The notes beneath the pieces were generated by a model. The model made no database searches. It had not been told where the DNA came from and was given only the letters and a program-made list of their open reading frames with translations. The position numbers were made by a program, and so were the translations under genes. Positions 7,434 to 15,314 of a stretch of DNA of 62,372 bases are shown here, piece by piece; positions within the stretch are counted from its first letter, which is position 1, and each line of letters opens with the position of its first letter. The stretch is from Desulfuromonadaceae bacterium. GTDB taxonomy: Bacteria; Desulfobacterota; Desulfuromonadia; Geobacterales; Pseudopelobacteraceae. Location: assembly GCA_028681335.1 (NCBI GenBank), contig JAQUIT010000021.1, positions 1 through 62,372 on the forward strand, given 5' to 3'.

Positions 7434-8048
7434 TTAGTTAAGTATTAAAAACTCTGCACGCCGGTTTTTTGCCCAGGCAGCTTCATCATTACCTACAACT
7501 GCCGGCTTTTCTTCGCCATAACTGATAACAGAGATATCTGCAGCCTTGACACCGAGAGTTGTCAAATACTTCTGAACAGATTTGGCGCGATGCTCTCCCA
7601 ACGCCAGGTTATACTCGGCTGACCCACGCTCATCACAATGACCGGAAATCTGAACTTTTTTCCCAGCCAGCGACTTAAGGATAACTTCAGCATTTTTGGA
7701 GAGAACGTCACGTGCATCCTGACGAAGATCCGACTTGTCAAAATCAAAGTAGACTGTTTCGAGCAGCGCTGCAGAAGCAGTCTGGGCAGGCACCAGTGGT
7801 GTCACCTCGGTTGTCGGCGCACTCACAACTTCACTCTGGGCAGGTTTTATTTCATTATCCTGTTCAGCCGCCTTGGACTGTTCAACCGGCTTTGCATCTT
7901 CGACAGGCTTTGCATCTTCAACCTTTGCGGCCGATGACACGGGGACAACAGCTTCTTCTTTTTTGACGGCTTCCTTGTTTGCACAACCACTTGCAAGTAA
8001 TGAGGCCATACAGATGCCAGCCAATAACAGAATCATGCTCTTTTTCAT
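7434..8048 (-). CDS. pal: Peptidoglycan-associated lipoprotein Pal
   Basis: 204 aa from the ATG at 8048 (ribosome site AGGAG 5 bp upstream; a longer frame is ignored). A lipoprotein signal peptide ends in LLASGC, so Cys22 would be lipidated and anchored in the outer membrane. A flexible linker with a tandem VEDAKP repeat leads to an OmpA-like domain (about residues 95-204) with the motifs YFDFDKSDLR and SGHCDERGSAEYNLALG-RA, which bind the peptidoglycan peptide. Pal works with TolB and TolQRA in outer-membrane constriction at division. Last gene of the tolQRAB-pal unit; a terminator follows and no cpoB/ybgF gene is found behind it. Confidence 0.95.
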   Translation of the reverse strand: MKKSMILLLAGICMASLLASGCANKEAVKKEEAVVPVSSAAKVEDAKPVEDAKPVEQSKAAEQDNEIKPAQSEVVSAPTTEVTPLVPAQTASAALLETVYFDFDKSDLRQDARDVLSKNAEVILKSLAGKKVQISGHCDERGSAEYNLALGEHRAKSVQKYLTTLGVKAADISVISYGEEKPAVVGNDEAAWAKNRRAEFLILN

Positions 8049-8178
8049 AACAGCTCCTATTTTGCAAAGTTGAGGCATAATGCCTTGATAAATCAAATGA
8101 GAATATTATACATGGCAGATCTTGTATTGCAACTGGTAAAATCCGCACGTCTACCGGACAATCTCACGTCCAACGCCG

Positions 8179-9459
8179 TCAGTGCGCTGACCAGACCGGC
8201 TGATAAAGTGTTCTTCTACCCTGGGTAACTTTTGTCTGCCCACTCCCGTCGGCACGCATGACGTATATCCCGCTGCCACCGCTTCTCTTTGAGCTGAAAC
8301 AGATAAATCGTCCATCGCCAGACCAGGACGGGTTTTCATTGCTTCCATCGGTAGTGAGTTGAATATCTGAAGAGCCATCCGTTGAGGAAACGAATATATT
8401 GAAGCTGCCTTCTATCATCCTTGAATACGCAATTTTGTCACCCTTTGGAGACCAGCGCGGATTAACGTTGTAACTGCCGGACGTCGTCAACCGCCTGACG
8501 TTGCTTCCGTCGGCATTCATTATAAAGATTTGCGGTTTACCCAGGCGATCCGACACAAAAGCCAGCTGCTTGCCATCAGGTGCCCATGTCGGATAGAGGT
8601 CAAGGGCAGGGTTAGTCGTCAAGCGCGTTGGGTGACTCCCGTCCCTGTTCAGAGTATATATCTCTGCATCACCATCCTTACTGAGTGCAAGAGCGATTTT
8701 ACTTCCATCCGGCGACCAGCTACCGGTGATATTAAGCCCTTTGCGAGTCGATACGGCGACCTCAACCGGATTGGACAGGGCACGGCGATACAGATCCGGA
8801 TTGCCACGCTTGTAGGAAGTAAAGATGATGTCATACCCTTCGGGAGAAAAATCAGGATTCATGTTGATAGAACCATTTTTTGTCAAAGGGAGTGGGTTAT
8901 TACCATCCCAATCCATTATATATATTTCCTTGTTGCCTGTTTGAGTTGAAACATATGCAATTCTGGTAGTAAAAACACCCTTTTCACCGGTCAGCGCAAG
9001 CAGTATTTCATCAGAGAATGAATGACTGTAACGGCGCAGATCTTTTAATTTACCAAGATAACGCTTTGAGGTAATCAGTTTGTGGTTGATGACATCGAAC
9101 AGGCGGAACTCGATAGCCAGCTGCTCACCCTTCAGACTGTATTCACTCCGCACCAGCAGATCGAAACCAGCGGTCACCAACGGCACAAAATCAACATCGC
9201 CCAGAGGCAGTAATTGCCCGGACGGCTGTGGTGAATGTCTTTCAGCCGTAACCACTCCCGACATATTCATATCGTATGCAATTACATCAGAAACCATTCT
9301 GGATGGTTCTGTACCTGCAGATGCACTAAGTAATCGTGCCGGCTCGACGGCTAGCTTTAACTGACGGCTGCCTGGTGCGGTAACCTCGATATAACCGGAT
9401 TGAGCGAACAGGATTGTTGGCGAAATTGTCAGAAGCAAAATTAACAGGAATGTTTTCAT
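8179..9459 (-). CDS. tolB: Tol-Pal translocation protein TolB
   Basis: 426 aa, the normal TolB length. A signal peptide (MKTFLLILLLTISPTILFA) directs it to the periplasm. An N-terminal TolB_N domain (about 20-150) precedes a six-bladed WD40-like propeller in which the repeat N-x-x-IYIMD-DG...LT...NP-FSPEG recurs (PDFSPEG, GSWSPDG, PTWAPDG, PRWSPKG, PSWSGDG). TolB binds Pal and is controlled by TolA. It lies 15 bp behind tolA and 130 bp before pal; the larger gap to pal holds no gene. Upstream ribosome site is weak (GGAAA). Confidence 0.95.
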   Translation of the reverse strand: MKTFLLILLLTISPTILFAQSGYIEVTAPGSRQLKLAVEPARLLSASAGTEPSRMVSDVIAYDMNMSGVVTAERHSPQPSGQLLPLGDVDFVPLVTAGFDLLVRSEYSLKGEQLAIEFRLFDVINHKLITSKRYLGKLKDLRRYSHSFSDEILLALTGEKGVFTTRIAYVSTQTGNKEIYIMDWDGNNPLPLTKNGSINMNPDFSPEGYDIIFTSYKRGNPDLYRRALSNPVEVAVSTRKGLNITGSWSPDGSKIALALSKDGDAEIYTLNRDGSHPTRLTTNPALDLYPTWAPDGKQLAFVSDRLGKPQIFIMNADGSNVRRLTTSGSYNVNPRWSPKGDKIAYSRMIEGSFNIFVSSTDGSSDIQLTTDGSNENPSWSGDGRFICFSSKRSGGSGIYVMRADGSGQTKVTQGRRTLYQPVWSAH

Positions 9460-9474
9460 AGTATTTCCATTGAA

Positions 9475-10248
9475 TTAATGCGAGGCACCACTAGAGATGC
9501 TTTTTGGTCTAAATACAAAGCCGTTTTCGTAAACAGTGTGGCCAGGAGGTGCGGGGAACTTTTCACCAGCCAGGTCTATTGCGCGCCTAACCGCCAGTTC
9601 AAAGGCGGCATCTCCGCTACTGCGCTCTATCTGCAGACGTAAAATCCGGCCGGTCGGAGCGATCGTCAAGCGCACAGCCACTTCTGGATTATTGGTGGTA
9701 TAGCTACTTGTGACTTTCAAAGCATCTTCCAAACGAGACTTGATGTAATCCGCATAGCGACTCCCGGAGAGAGCCCCACCAGCTTCAGATGCACCTCTTT
9801 TGGATTTATCAACGGTTTTCACCTTGCTGCGCAACTTTTCAAGCACAGCCTCTTCGCGCCGGGCTTCTGTATTTCTCTCTATCTTGGCCATCCGCTCGGC
9901 AAAATATGAATCTGTTGTCTCTGGTTTTTGTGGAGATACCGGCTTAATGGTCTTTGTAATCTTTTTAGGGAGAGCTCTGGGAGGAGGCAATGGCTCGGTC
10001 ATTGGTGGTTCAGGGACTGGAAGTGGCGGCGGTACGGCGGCAGCAGGCAATTGGGCGGGGCTACCGGAAGCTGGTTCGTTAACCGGCAAGCTCACGACAT
10101 CTACGTAATATGTTTCCTGAATGGCAATCTGCGGTGGAAACATCCTGCCATACCATGCAAACAACGATAAAACCGCCAGGTGAATGACGACCGAAGCGAT
10201 AAAACTGACACTCACACCGGTGTCAGCTCTCGGTATACGAGAACTCAT
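9475..10248 (-). CDS. tolA: TolA/TonB-type energy transducer
   Basis: 257 aa. One N-terminal membrane anchor (about residues 13-33), a Pro-rich stretch (about 60-105), a short charged helical segment (about 115-150), and a TonB/TolA C-terminal domain (about 165-257; VAVRLTIAPTGRILRLQIERSSGD). TolA couples the TolQR proton-driven motor to TolB/Pal. It is shorter than E. coli TolA (421 aa) because the long alanine-rich helix is nearly absent, so it could also be called TonB by domain searches; its place between tolR and tolB supports TolA. The ATG overlaps the tolR stop (TAATG), indicating translational coupling. Confidence 0.85.
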   Translation of the reverse strand: MSSRIPRADTGVSVSFIASVVIHLAVLSLFAWYGRMFPPQIAIQETYYVDVVSLPVNEPASGSPAQLPAAAVPPPLPVPEPPMTEPLPPPRALPKKITKTIKPVSPQKPETTDSYFAERMAKIERNTEARREEAVLEKLRSKVKTVDKSKRGASEAGGALSGSRYADYIKSRLEDALKVTSSYTTNNPEVAVRLTIAPTGRILRLQIERSSGDAAFELAVRRAIDLAGEKFPAPPGHTVYENGFVFRPKSISSGASH

Positions 10249-10661
10249 TATTTTCCCGCCGGTTCCGTTACCATTCCGAGACGCTCGATTCCGGCACCCT
10301 TGATATCAGCCATCGTGCGAACAACCTCTCCGTACGGTACGCCAGCATCAGCTTTCAGAAAGACCTCTTTTTTTGCCCGGGTGGCAAACATGCTTGAAAG
10401 CCGCGTGCGCAGATCTGCGGCAGCAACCTGCTCACTGTTGATGAAGATTTTACCGCTCTGATCAACAGAGACGACAACAGATTCTTCGGCAGGGGCCATA
10501 GCCTTGGTATCAGCTTTAGGCAGATTCACCTGCACCCCTTGCTGCATCATCGGTGCAGTCACCATAAAAATGACCAGCAACACCAGCATGACATCCACCA
10601 GAGGCGTCACATTTATCTCGGCCATCACAGCACGATTGTTGTTATTTCCTCCCATTGCCAT
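10248..10661 (-). CDS. tolR: Tol-Pal motor protein TolR (ExbD family)
   Basis: 137 aa. Single membrane segment (about residues 18-40) containing the conserved aspartate in NVTPLVDVMLVLLVIFMV, the proton-path residue of ExbD/TolR. The rest is a periplasmic domain ending in ADIKGAGIERLGMV. It forms the stator-rotor complex with TolQ and drives TolA. It starts 3 bp after the tolQ stop and ends overlapping tolA, in the order tolQ-tolR-tolA-tolB-pal. Confidence 0.94.
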   Translation of the reverse strand: MAMGGNNNNRAVMAEINVTPLVDVMLVLLVIFMVTAPMMQQGVQVNLPKADTKAMAPAEESVVVSVDQSGKIFINSEQVAAADLRTRLSSMFATRAKKEVFLKADAGVPYGEVVRTMADIKGAGIERLGMVTEPAGK

Positions 10662-10664
10662 GAT

Positions 10665-11336
10665 CTATTTCCCCGCAATGTTGCGCTGTACGATATTGAG
10701 AAATTCAGTGGAAAAACTATCCATTTCGTTTATCAGTACGCGGATTTTGTGTTGAAAGTGATTGTAGGCCATAACAGCCGGAATAGCTGCCACCAGACCA
10801 ATTGCAGTAGCAATTAATGCCTCGGCAATACCAGGAGCAACAACCGCCAGAGAGGCGGACCCGGTTTTGCCGATCCCCTCAAAAGCGGTCATGATACCCC
10901 ATACCGTGCCGAATAAGCCGATAAATGGAGAGGTAGAACCGGTTGTGGCGAGAAACGTCAAATATTTTTCAAGTCGGGTTATTTCCGAGTTAGTTGCTCG
11001 GCGTAGAGAGCGGGACACATTTTCAACCCCACCCAAATCAGTACTGAGAGAACTGCCATCACTTTTACTATCGTTTTCAACGACCTTTTTCAGCTCATTG
11101 TACCCCTCGTTAAATAAAACGGTCAGCGGTGAATGAGAAAAACGGTCAACCTGAGATGCAATTGCATCAAAACGCTTTGACTTCCAGAAAAAATCCATGA
11201 AGCGTTCTGATTCGTTATTTGCACGTTGTACCTGAACAAATTTGAAAAGAATTATGGTCCAGGAGATAACCGAAAATGAGAGCAGTAGTAATAGGACGAG
11301 TTTAACAACAATGCCGGCGCTGGCAATTATATCCAC
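10665..11336 (-). CDS. tolQ: Tol-Pal motor protein TolQ (MotA/TolQ/ExbB family)
   Basis: 223 aa from a GTG at 11336. This start was chosen because GGAGGT sits 7 bp upstream; the ATG five codons earlier lies within that ribosome site. Three membrane segments are visible (about residues 8-30, 130-155 and 165-190), with the family motif GLFGTVWGIMTAFEG and later GLVAAIPAVMAYN. TolQ is the pentameric stator partner of TolR in the proton-driven Tol-Pal system of the inner membrane. First gene of the operon; a possible promoter with TTGACT and TAGCTT lies 34-62 bp upstream. Confidence 0.93.
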   Translation of the reverse strand: MDIIASAGIVVKLVLLLLLSFSVISWTIILFKFVQVQRANNESERFMDFFWKSKRFDAIASQVDRFSHSPLTVLFNEGYNELKKVVENDSKSDGSSLSTDLGGVENVSRSLRRATNSEITRLEKYLTFLATTGSTSPFIGLFGTVWGIMTAFEGIGKTGSASLAVVAPGIAEALIATAIGLVAAIPAVMAYNHFQHKIRVLINEMDSFSTEFLNIVQRNIAGK

Positions 11337-11369
11337 AGATGTTACCTCCACTTGGGTTAAATCTAAAAA

Positions 11370-11398
11370 AAGCTAGAACTTTCAGCCAGCCAAGTCAA
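11370..11398 (-). promoter_or_regulatory. Possible promoter of tolQRAB-pal
   Basis: Minus strand TTGACT (11393-11398), 17-bp spacer, TAGCTT (11370-11375). The -10 is weak, but exactly the same pair with the same spacing occurs upstream of the aminotransferase gene (15147-15175). Confidence 0.4.
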
Positions 11399-11427
11399 GA
11401 CAAAACGGATACGGCCCGATTGGCCCC

Positions 11428-12636
11428 TTATCGCTTCGCCAGCTGCGCAACTATATGGTCAAGAATCGTATCGGCCAGAAGATCTTTGGACATGAGCCCG
11501 CTGTCACATCTGCTACCATCTTTGAAAAGGAGCAGTGCCCGGTTAGTATCGACATTAAAACCGGCACCAGGCTGACTTACGTCATTTGCAACGATCATAT
11601 CCAGCTGTTTTTCGTTCAGCTTCTTCGCAGCATTTTCAGCCAGCCCATCGGTTTCAGCGGCAAAACCGACCAGAAACGGTCCCGGTTTTGAGCCCCGATC
11701 CATCATTCCTAATCCAGCCAGGATATCCGGATTCTTAACCAGCTCAATTCTTGCTGAATCGTTATTTTTCTTGATTTTATTACTGCTTCGCACCTGAGGG
11801 CGATAGTCCGCCACTGCCGCAGCCTTGATGACAACGTCACACCCAGCCACACGAGCCATGACCTCAGTGTGCATCTCAGAGGCGCTTGTAACCTTGACCG
11901 TTTTCACGCCAGCCGGATCAGGCAGAGCGGTGGGGCCGGCGATCAAGAGCACCTGCGCTCCACGCCTCCTCGCTGCGCATGCCAAGGCATAGCCCATCTT
12001 GCCAGAGGAGTGGTTGCTGATATAACGAACCGGATCAATCTCCTCGCGGGTCGGGCCGGCGGTTATCATCACCGTTCGTCCAGTGAGATCCTTATCAGCA
12101 AGGACCGTGACAGCCGCTTCGAAAATAGCTTCCGGCGAGGTAAGTTTCCCCTCACCTTCCCAACCACATGCCAGAGTTCCGCTGACCGGCGCCTCAAACA
12201 AAAAACCAAGCCGACGGAGCTTTTGTTCATTATCCTGATAGATCGGGTTTGTGTACATATTCACGTTCATTGCCGGAGCAAATAAGACTGGAGCCTTGGT
12301 TGCCATAATGGTAGTGGTAAGCATATCATCGGCTATACCGGAGGCAATTTTACCGATAATATTAGCAGTGGCCGGGGCGACAACAAAGAGGTCAGCTCGG
12401 TCAGCCAAGGAAATATGACCAATTTCACGTTCAGCAATCAGGTCAAAGAGTCCGGTATGAACCGGGTTAGACGAAAGAGTCTGAAATGTCAGCGGTGCTA
12501 TAAACTCCTGAGCGGCGCGTGTCATAATAACATGGACATCTGCACCAGCTTTCGTCAGCAGGCGTAGCAGCTCGATCGCCTTGTAAGCGGCAATGCCTCC
12601 ACAAACTCCGAGAATTATTTTTTTATTAGACAACAT
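11428..12636 (-). CDS. coaBC: Bifunctional phosphopantothenoylcysteine decarboxylase/phosphopantothenate-cysteine ligase
   Basis: 402 aa, the standard CoaBC length. CoaC half (about 1-180): flavoprotein motif GGIAAYK, active-site His74 in [19 protein letters not shown] at about 88-96, and the reductive cysteine in [11 protein letters not shown] (Cys157). CoaB half (about 185-402): [24 protein letters not shown] nucleotide-binding region. It makes phosphopantetheine from phosphopantothenate for coenzyme A. The start at 12636 has GAGGTGGG 7 bp upstream; a frame 14 codons longer would overlap the preceding gene and is not used. It follows the MBL hydrolase gene by 13 bp, so the two are probably one transcript. 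Confidence 0.95.
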   Translation of the reverse strand: [402 protein letters not shown]

Positions 12637-12649
12637 ATAAATGCCCACC

Positions 12650-13276
12650 TCAAAAGTAGGGATTACACTTTTTTTCATGCCCTATGGTTGTGTGAGGCCC
12701 ATGGCCCGGATAGGCAGTAACGTCGTCAGGAAGGGTAAACAGTTTGGTGCGAATTGATTCCAGCAATTGTTCGTGCGAACCGCCAGGCAGGTCGGTACGG
12801 CCAATTGAATCAGCAAAAAGCGTGTCACCGGTAATAACTTTCCGCTCGTCTTCAAAATAGAGACAACAGCCTCCCAGGGTATGTCCAGGAGTATACAGGA
12901 CCTTAATGCGGTGTTTGCCAAAGAAAATATCCATACCATCAACCAAATAAGCATCTGCTTCCGGCGAATTTTCTCCGTTTAGGCCATAGGTACGGGCAAC
13001 CTCAGCAGACCGGCCCAGCATCGGTGAATCGGCCTGGTGAATCAATAGTCGTGCGCCAAAAGAGGTCATAACCTGCCTGTTACCACCAATGTGGTCAAAA
13101 TGACCATGAGTATTTATTACCGTGTGTATCTTCAAGCCGTGCCGGCCTACCAGCCTAATAATCAACTCCGGGTCACCACCCGGATCAATGACAATCCCTT
13201 CTCGGCTCACTTCGCATGCAACGATATAACAGTTCACTGATAGTGGCCCTACGGCAATTGATTCAAATATCATCAT
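12650..13276 (-). CDS. Metallo-beta-lactamase-fold hydrolase (glyoxalase II-like)
   Basis: 208 aa. The zinc-site motif HGHFDH (TVINTHGHFDHIGG) is followed by the later His in YTPGHTLGG, the Asp in GDTLFADSIGRTD and the final His in YPGHGPHTTIG, which together give the binuclear site of the glyoxalase II/YcbL group. Likely a cytosolic thioester or lactoylglutathione-type hydrolase; substrate unknown. Start placed at the ATG at 13276; CGAGAG lies just upstream, and the next ATG at 13273 has slightly better spacing. Divergent from the ferredoxin gene and 13 bp ahead of coaBC. Confidence 0.85.
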   Translation of the reverse strand: MMIFESIAVGPLSVNCYIVACEVSREGIVIDPGGDPELIIRLVGRHGLKIHTVINTHGHFDHIGGNRQVMTSFGARLLIHQADSPMLGRSAEVARTYGLNGENSPEADAYLVDGMDIFFGKHRIKVLYTPGHTLGGCCLYFEDERKVITGDTLFADSIGRTDLPGGSHEQLLESIRTKLFTLPDDVTAYPGHGPHTTIGHEKKCNPYF

Positions 13277-13340
13277 TATCTCTCGTTTCACGCATCCCGG
13301 AAGTAATAGATCCGGCTAGTTCCACAGCAGTTTAGTGCTG

Positions 13341-13368
13341 TTGACATCCGCCGTGGACATGTTACACT
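13341..13368 (+). promoter_or_regulatory. Sigma70-type promoter of ferredoxin-rubredoxin
   Basis: TTGACA (13341-13346), 16-bp spacer, TACACT (13363-13368); 40 bp upstream of the ferredoxin start. Confidence 0.65.
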
Positions 13369-13408
13369 GGCTCCGCCACACAGCTACAAAAGCATGGAGG
13401 AAAAACAG

Positions 13409-13594
13409 ATGAAAGTTGCCACTGTGGAAACCGAAAACTGTATCAGCTGCGGCCTTTGTATTTCACTCTGCCCTACTGTTTTCAGATTTGATGACACAGC
13501 ACGATCCGAATGTTTTGACCCTGCAGGAGCCACCGAAGCTGAGATTCAGGCCACAATTGACGGCTGTCCCGTCCAGTGCATAAGCTGGATGTAA
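13409..13594 (+). CDS. Single-cluster [4Fe-4S] ferredoxin
   Basis: 61 aa. N-terminal [12 protein letters not shown] (C-x2-C-x2-C, with CP) plus a distant C-terminal GCPVQC provide the ligands of one cubane [4Fe-4S] cluster, as in monocluster ferredoxins of about 60 aa; the additional cysteines of each motif could form a disulfide. Acidic overall ([13 protein letters not shown]). A small soluble electron carrier. The ATG at 13409 is preceded by GGAGG with 7-8 bp spacing; an ATG five codons earlier overlaps that site. It lies 23 bp before a rubredoxin gene, and the pair shares a promoter and a terminator. Confidence 0.9.
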   Translation: MKVATVETENCISCGLCISLCPTVFRFDDTARSECFDPAGATEAEIQATIDGCPVQCISWM

Positions 13595-13617
13595 ATAAAA
13601 TAAAGGAGCTACACTCT

Positions 13618-13776
13618 ATGGAACGTTGGATCTGTACAATCTGCCAGTATGTCTATGACCCTGCCGTTGGCGACCCGGATCGTGGCATTGCCCCGGGAAC
13701 ATCATTCGAAGCACTCCCTGAAGATTGGAGCTGCCCGCTCTGCGGCGCCGGCAAAGATGTTTTTGAAAAAGAGTAA
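13618..13776 (+). CDS. Rubredoxin
   Basis: 52 aa, typical rubredoxin. Iron ligands are in [10 protein letters not shown] (Cys6, Cys9) and [12 protein letters not shown], with the conserved aromatic core YVYDP, GDPDRGI-PGT-FE-LPEDW. A small cytosolic Fe(Cys)4 electron carrier, often serving oxygen or peroxide detoxification in anaerobes. Start at 13618 with AAAGGAG about 9 bp upstream; the longer frame begins inside the ferredoxin gene. Second gene of the ferredoxin-rubredoxin unit. Confidence 0.96.
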   Translation: MERWICTICQYVYDPAVGDPDRGIAPGTSFEALPEDWSCPLCGAGKDVFEKE

Positions 13777-13784
13777 AGAAACCG

Positions 13785-13814
13785 GGGCGGGCATTAAAGC
13801 CCGCCCAATTTTTT
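13785..13814 (+). terminator. Terminator after rubredoxin
   Basis: Stem GGGCGGGC / GCCCGCCC, loop ATTAAA, then AATTTTTT. It lies 8 bp after the rubredoxin stop and 4 bp before the stop of the convergent zinc-ribbon gene, so it may serve both. Confidence 0.9.
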
Positions 13815-13817
13815 ACC

Positions 13818-13994
13818 TTACTTTTTATCAGCTGCCTTTATAATATCCACCACCGTTTTGCCGGCTTCAATCTTTATCCGCCACACCAAACCGCACGCCC
13901 CGCACTCTTTAACCGGAGAATGTTCCGCTGAAAATCCGCTTGAATGCATGTCGAGACCAACTTCTGTCCGGTTGCCGCAGTTAGGGCACTTCAT
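13818..13994 (-). CDS. 58-aa zinc-ribbon protein
   Basis: A short frame with an excellent ribosome site (GGAGGTG, 5 bp before the ATG). The product begins MKCPNCGNRTEVG and has a second pair CGACG about 28 residues later; the two CxxC knuckles make a one-zinc ribbon. The second half (WRIKIEAGKTVVDIIKAADKK) looks like a strand plus a basic helix. Function unknown; such mini zinc ribbons are often nucleic-acid or protein adaptors. It is monocistronic-looking, 31 bp downstream of the aminotransferase gene stop on the same strand, so it may be the second... or rather the trailing gene of that transcript. Confidence 0.75.
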   Translation of the reverse strand: MKCPNCGNRTEVGLDMHSSGFSAEHSPVKECGACGLVWRIKIEAGKTVVDIIKAADKK

Positions 13995-14025
13995 TGTTCC
14001 ACCTCCGAGTTGATTCTTCTATAAA

Positions 14026-15099
14026 TTACGCTAAATCCGGCAGAATAGTCGCTATTGCGCCAAACAGTTCATCGAGATCAGCCCTTTTCATATCACCCAT
14101 ATGGGCAATTCGAAAAGTTTCGCCCTTGATTTTACCGTAACCGTCGTCAAATGCAAAGCCTGCTTCACCAAGGTTTTTTTTCAGGGAAGCCAAGTCAACA
14201 CCACGGCTGTTTCGGCTACAGGTCAATGTCTGCGAACGGTAAGGTGCGGCCGGAAATGATTCGAAACCTCGATCTGTCAGCCAGCCACGTACATAACCAG
14301 CAAGATCATCATGGCGCGCCCAGCGGTTCTCCAACCCTTCATTAAACATTCTCTGCAACTGACAATCCAGCGCATAGATCAGGGAGATACACGGTGTTGA
14401 AGGAGTATTGTTTTTGGCATCGTTCGCGGCAAATTCGATAAAATCAAAATAATAGCCGCGCCCTTCAATGCCGGCAGCCCGCTTTAGCGCCTTTTCACTG
14501 GCCGTAAAAACAGCCAGGCCCGGCGGGAGAGCGAATGCCTTCTGCACCCCAAAGATACAGCTATCGATACCGAGCTCGTCAACCGGTATTTTAAGGGCAC
14601 TCATCGATGAGACCGTATCGACAATAAACATGACCTCTGGATATTTGCGCATAACGTCGGCAATCTCTGTTATTGGCGACATCACTCCAGTGGATGTCTC
14701 ATTGTGGATCATGGTCATACTGTCGTATTTTCCGCTAGCCAGGGCCTTATCAACCGCCTCCGCAGTAACCGGAGTGCCCCAGTCAAAACGAATAGCGTCA
14801 GCCTGTTTGCCGCAACGCAGGGTAACATCGTGCCACTTGTCTGAAAAGGCACCGTTACAGAAATTGGCACAGCGCTTTCCAACCAGATTGCGGACTGCTC
14901 CCTCCATGACACCGAAAGCACTCGACGTCGCCAGAAAAACCCTGTCATTTGTAAACAACAGTTTTTTCAAGCCCGAGGTGACTCGACCATGCAGCTCGGC
15001 ATATTCTTTCATACGATGGCCAATCATTGGAGAAGCCATGGCTTTCAGAACATCTGGATGGACCTCAACCGGTCCCGGAATAAAAAGTTTTTTATGCAT
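14026..15099 (-). CDS. Class V pyridoxal-phosphate aminotransferase (serine/alanine-glyoxylate type)
   Basis: 357 aa. Fold-type I class V features: N-terminal LFIPGPVEVHPDVL, GHRMKEY, a TSSAFGVMEG loop, Asp161 in IVDTVSSMSALK, and the likely PLP lysine Lys187 in IFGVQKAFALPPG. Families with this pattern are serine-pyruvate or alanine-glyoxylate aminotransferases; in Geobacter relatives they may serve serine or glycine metabolism. Exact amino donor cannot be told from sequence. Start at 15099 has TTGGAG upstream; a longer frame has no ribosome site. It precedes the zinc-ribbon gene on the same strand and has a possible promoter 48-76 bp upstream. Confidence 0.85.
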   Translation of the reverse strand: MHKKLFIPGPVEVHPDVLKAMASPMIGHRMKEYAELHGRVTSGLKKLLFTNDRVFLATSSAFGVMEGAVRNLVGKRCANFCNGAFSDKWHDVTLRCGKQADAIRFDWGTPVTAEAVDKALASGKYDSMTMIHNETSTGVMSPITEIADVMRKYPEVMFIVDTVSSMSALKIPVDELGIDSCIFGVQKAFALPPGLAVFTASEKALKRAAGIEGRGYYFDFIEFAANDAKNNTPSTPCISLIYALDCQLQRMFNEGLENRWARHDDLAGYVRGWLTDRGFESFPAAPYRSQTLTCSRNSRGVDLASLKKNLGEAGFAFDDGYGKIKGETFRIAHMGDMKRADLDELFGAIATILPDLA

Positions 15100-15146
15100 A
15101 AATTTCAACTCCAACAGGGAAAATATCGATTCGTCAGCTAGTTGTG

Positions 15147-15175
15147 AAGCTAGCAAATGACGTGAATAAAGTCAA
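15147..15175 (-). promoter_or_regulatory. Possible promoter of the aminotransferase gene
   Basis: Minus strand TTGACT (15170-15175), 17-bp spacer, TAGCTT (15147-15152), identical in both boxes to the candidate upstream of tolQ. A GCTAG...CTAGC dyad overlaps the -10. Confidence 0.45.
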
Positions 15176-15240
15176 GATAGAGCGACCGGCGCACAAATGA
15201 AGTGAGCGACTACTGCATAAATAAATTATACGATTTGCAA

Positions 15241-15269
15241 TTGACGGTAATGGGCTCTGTCTGTATAGT
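15241..15269 (+). promoter_or_regulatory. Sigma70 promoter of the nine-heme cytochrome gene
   Basis: TTGACG (15241-15246), 17-bp spacer, TATAGT (15264-15269): five of six matches in each box. It gives a leader of about 38 nt to the start at 15315. Confidence 0.8.
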
Positions 15270-15314
15270 ATTGCGCTTAAATAAGACTTTACATGTAAAG
15301 AGGAGTGGTTACCT

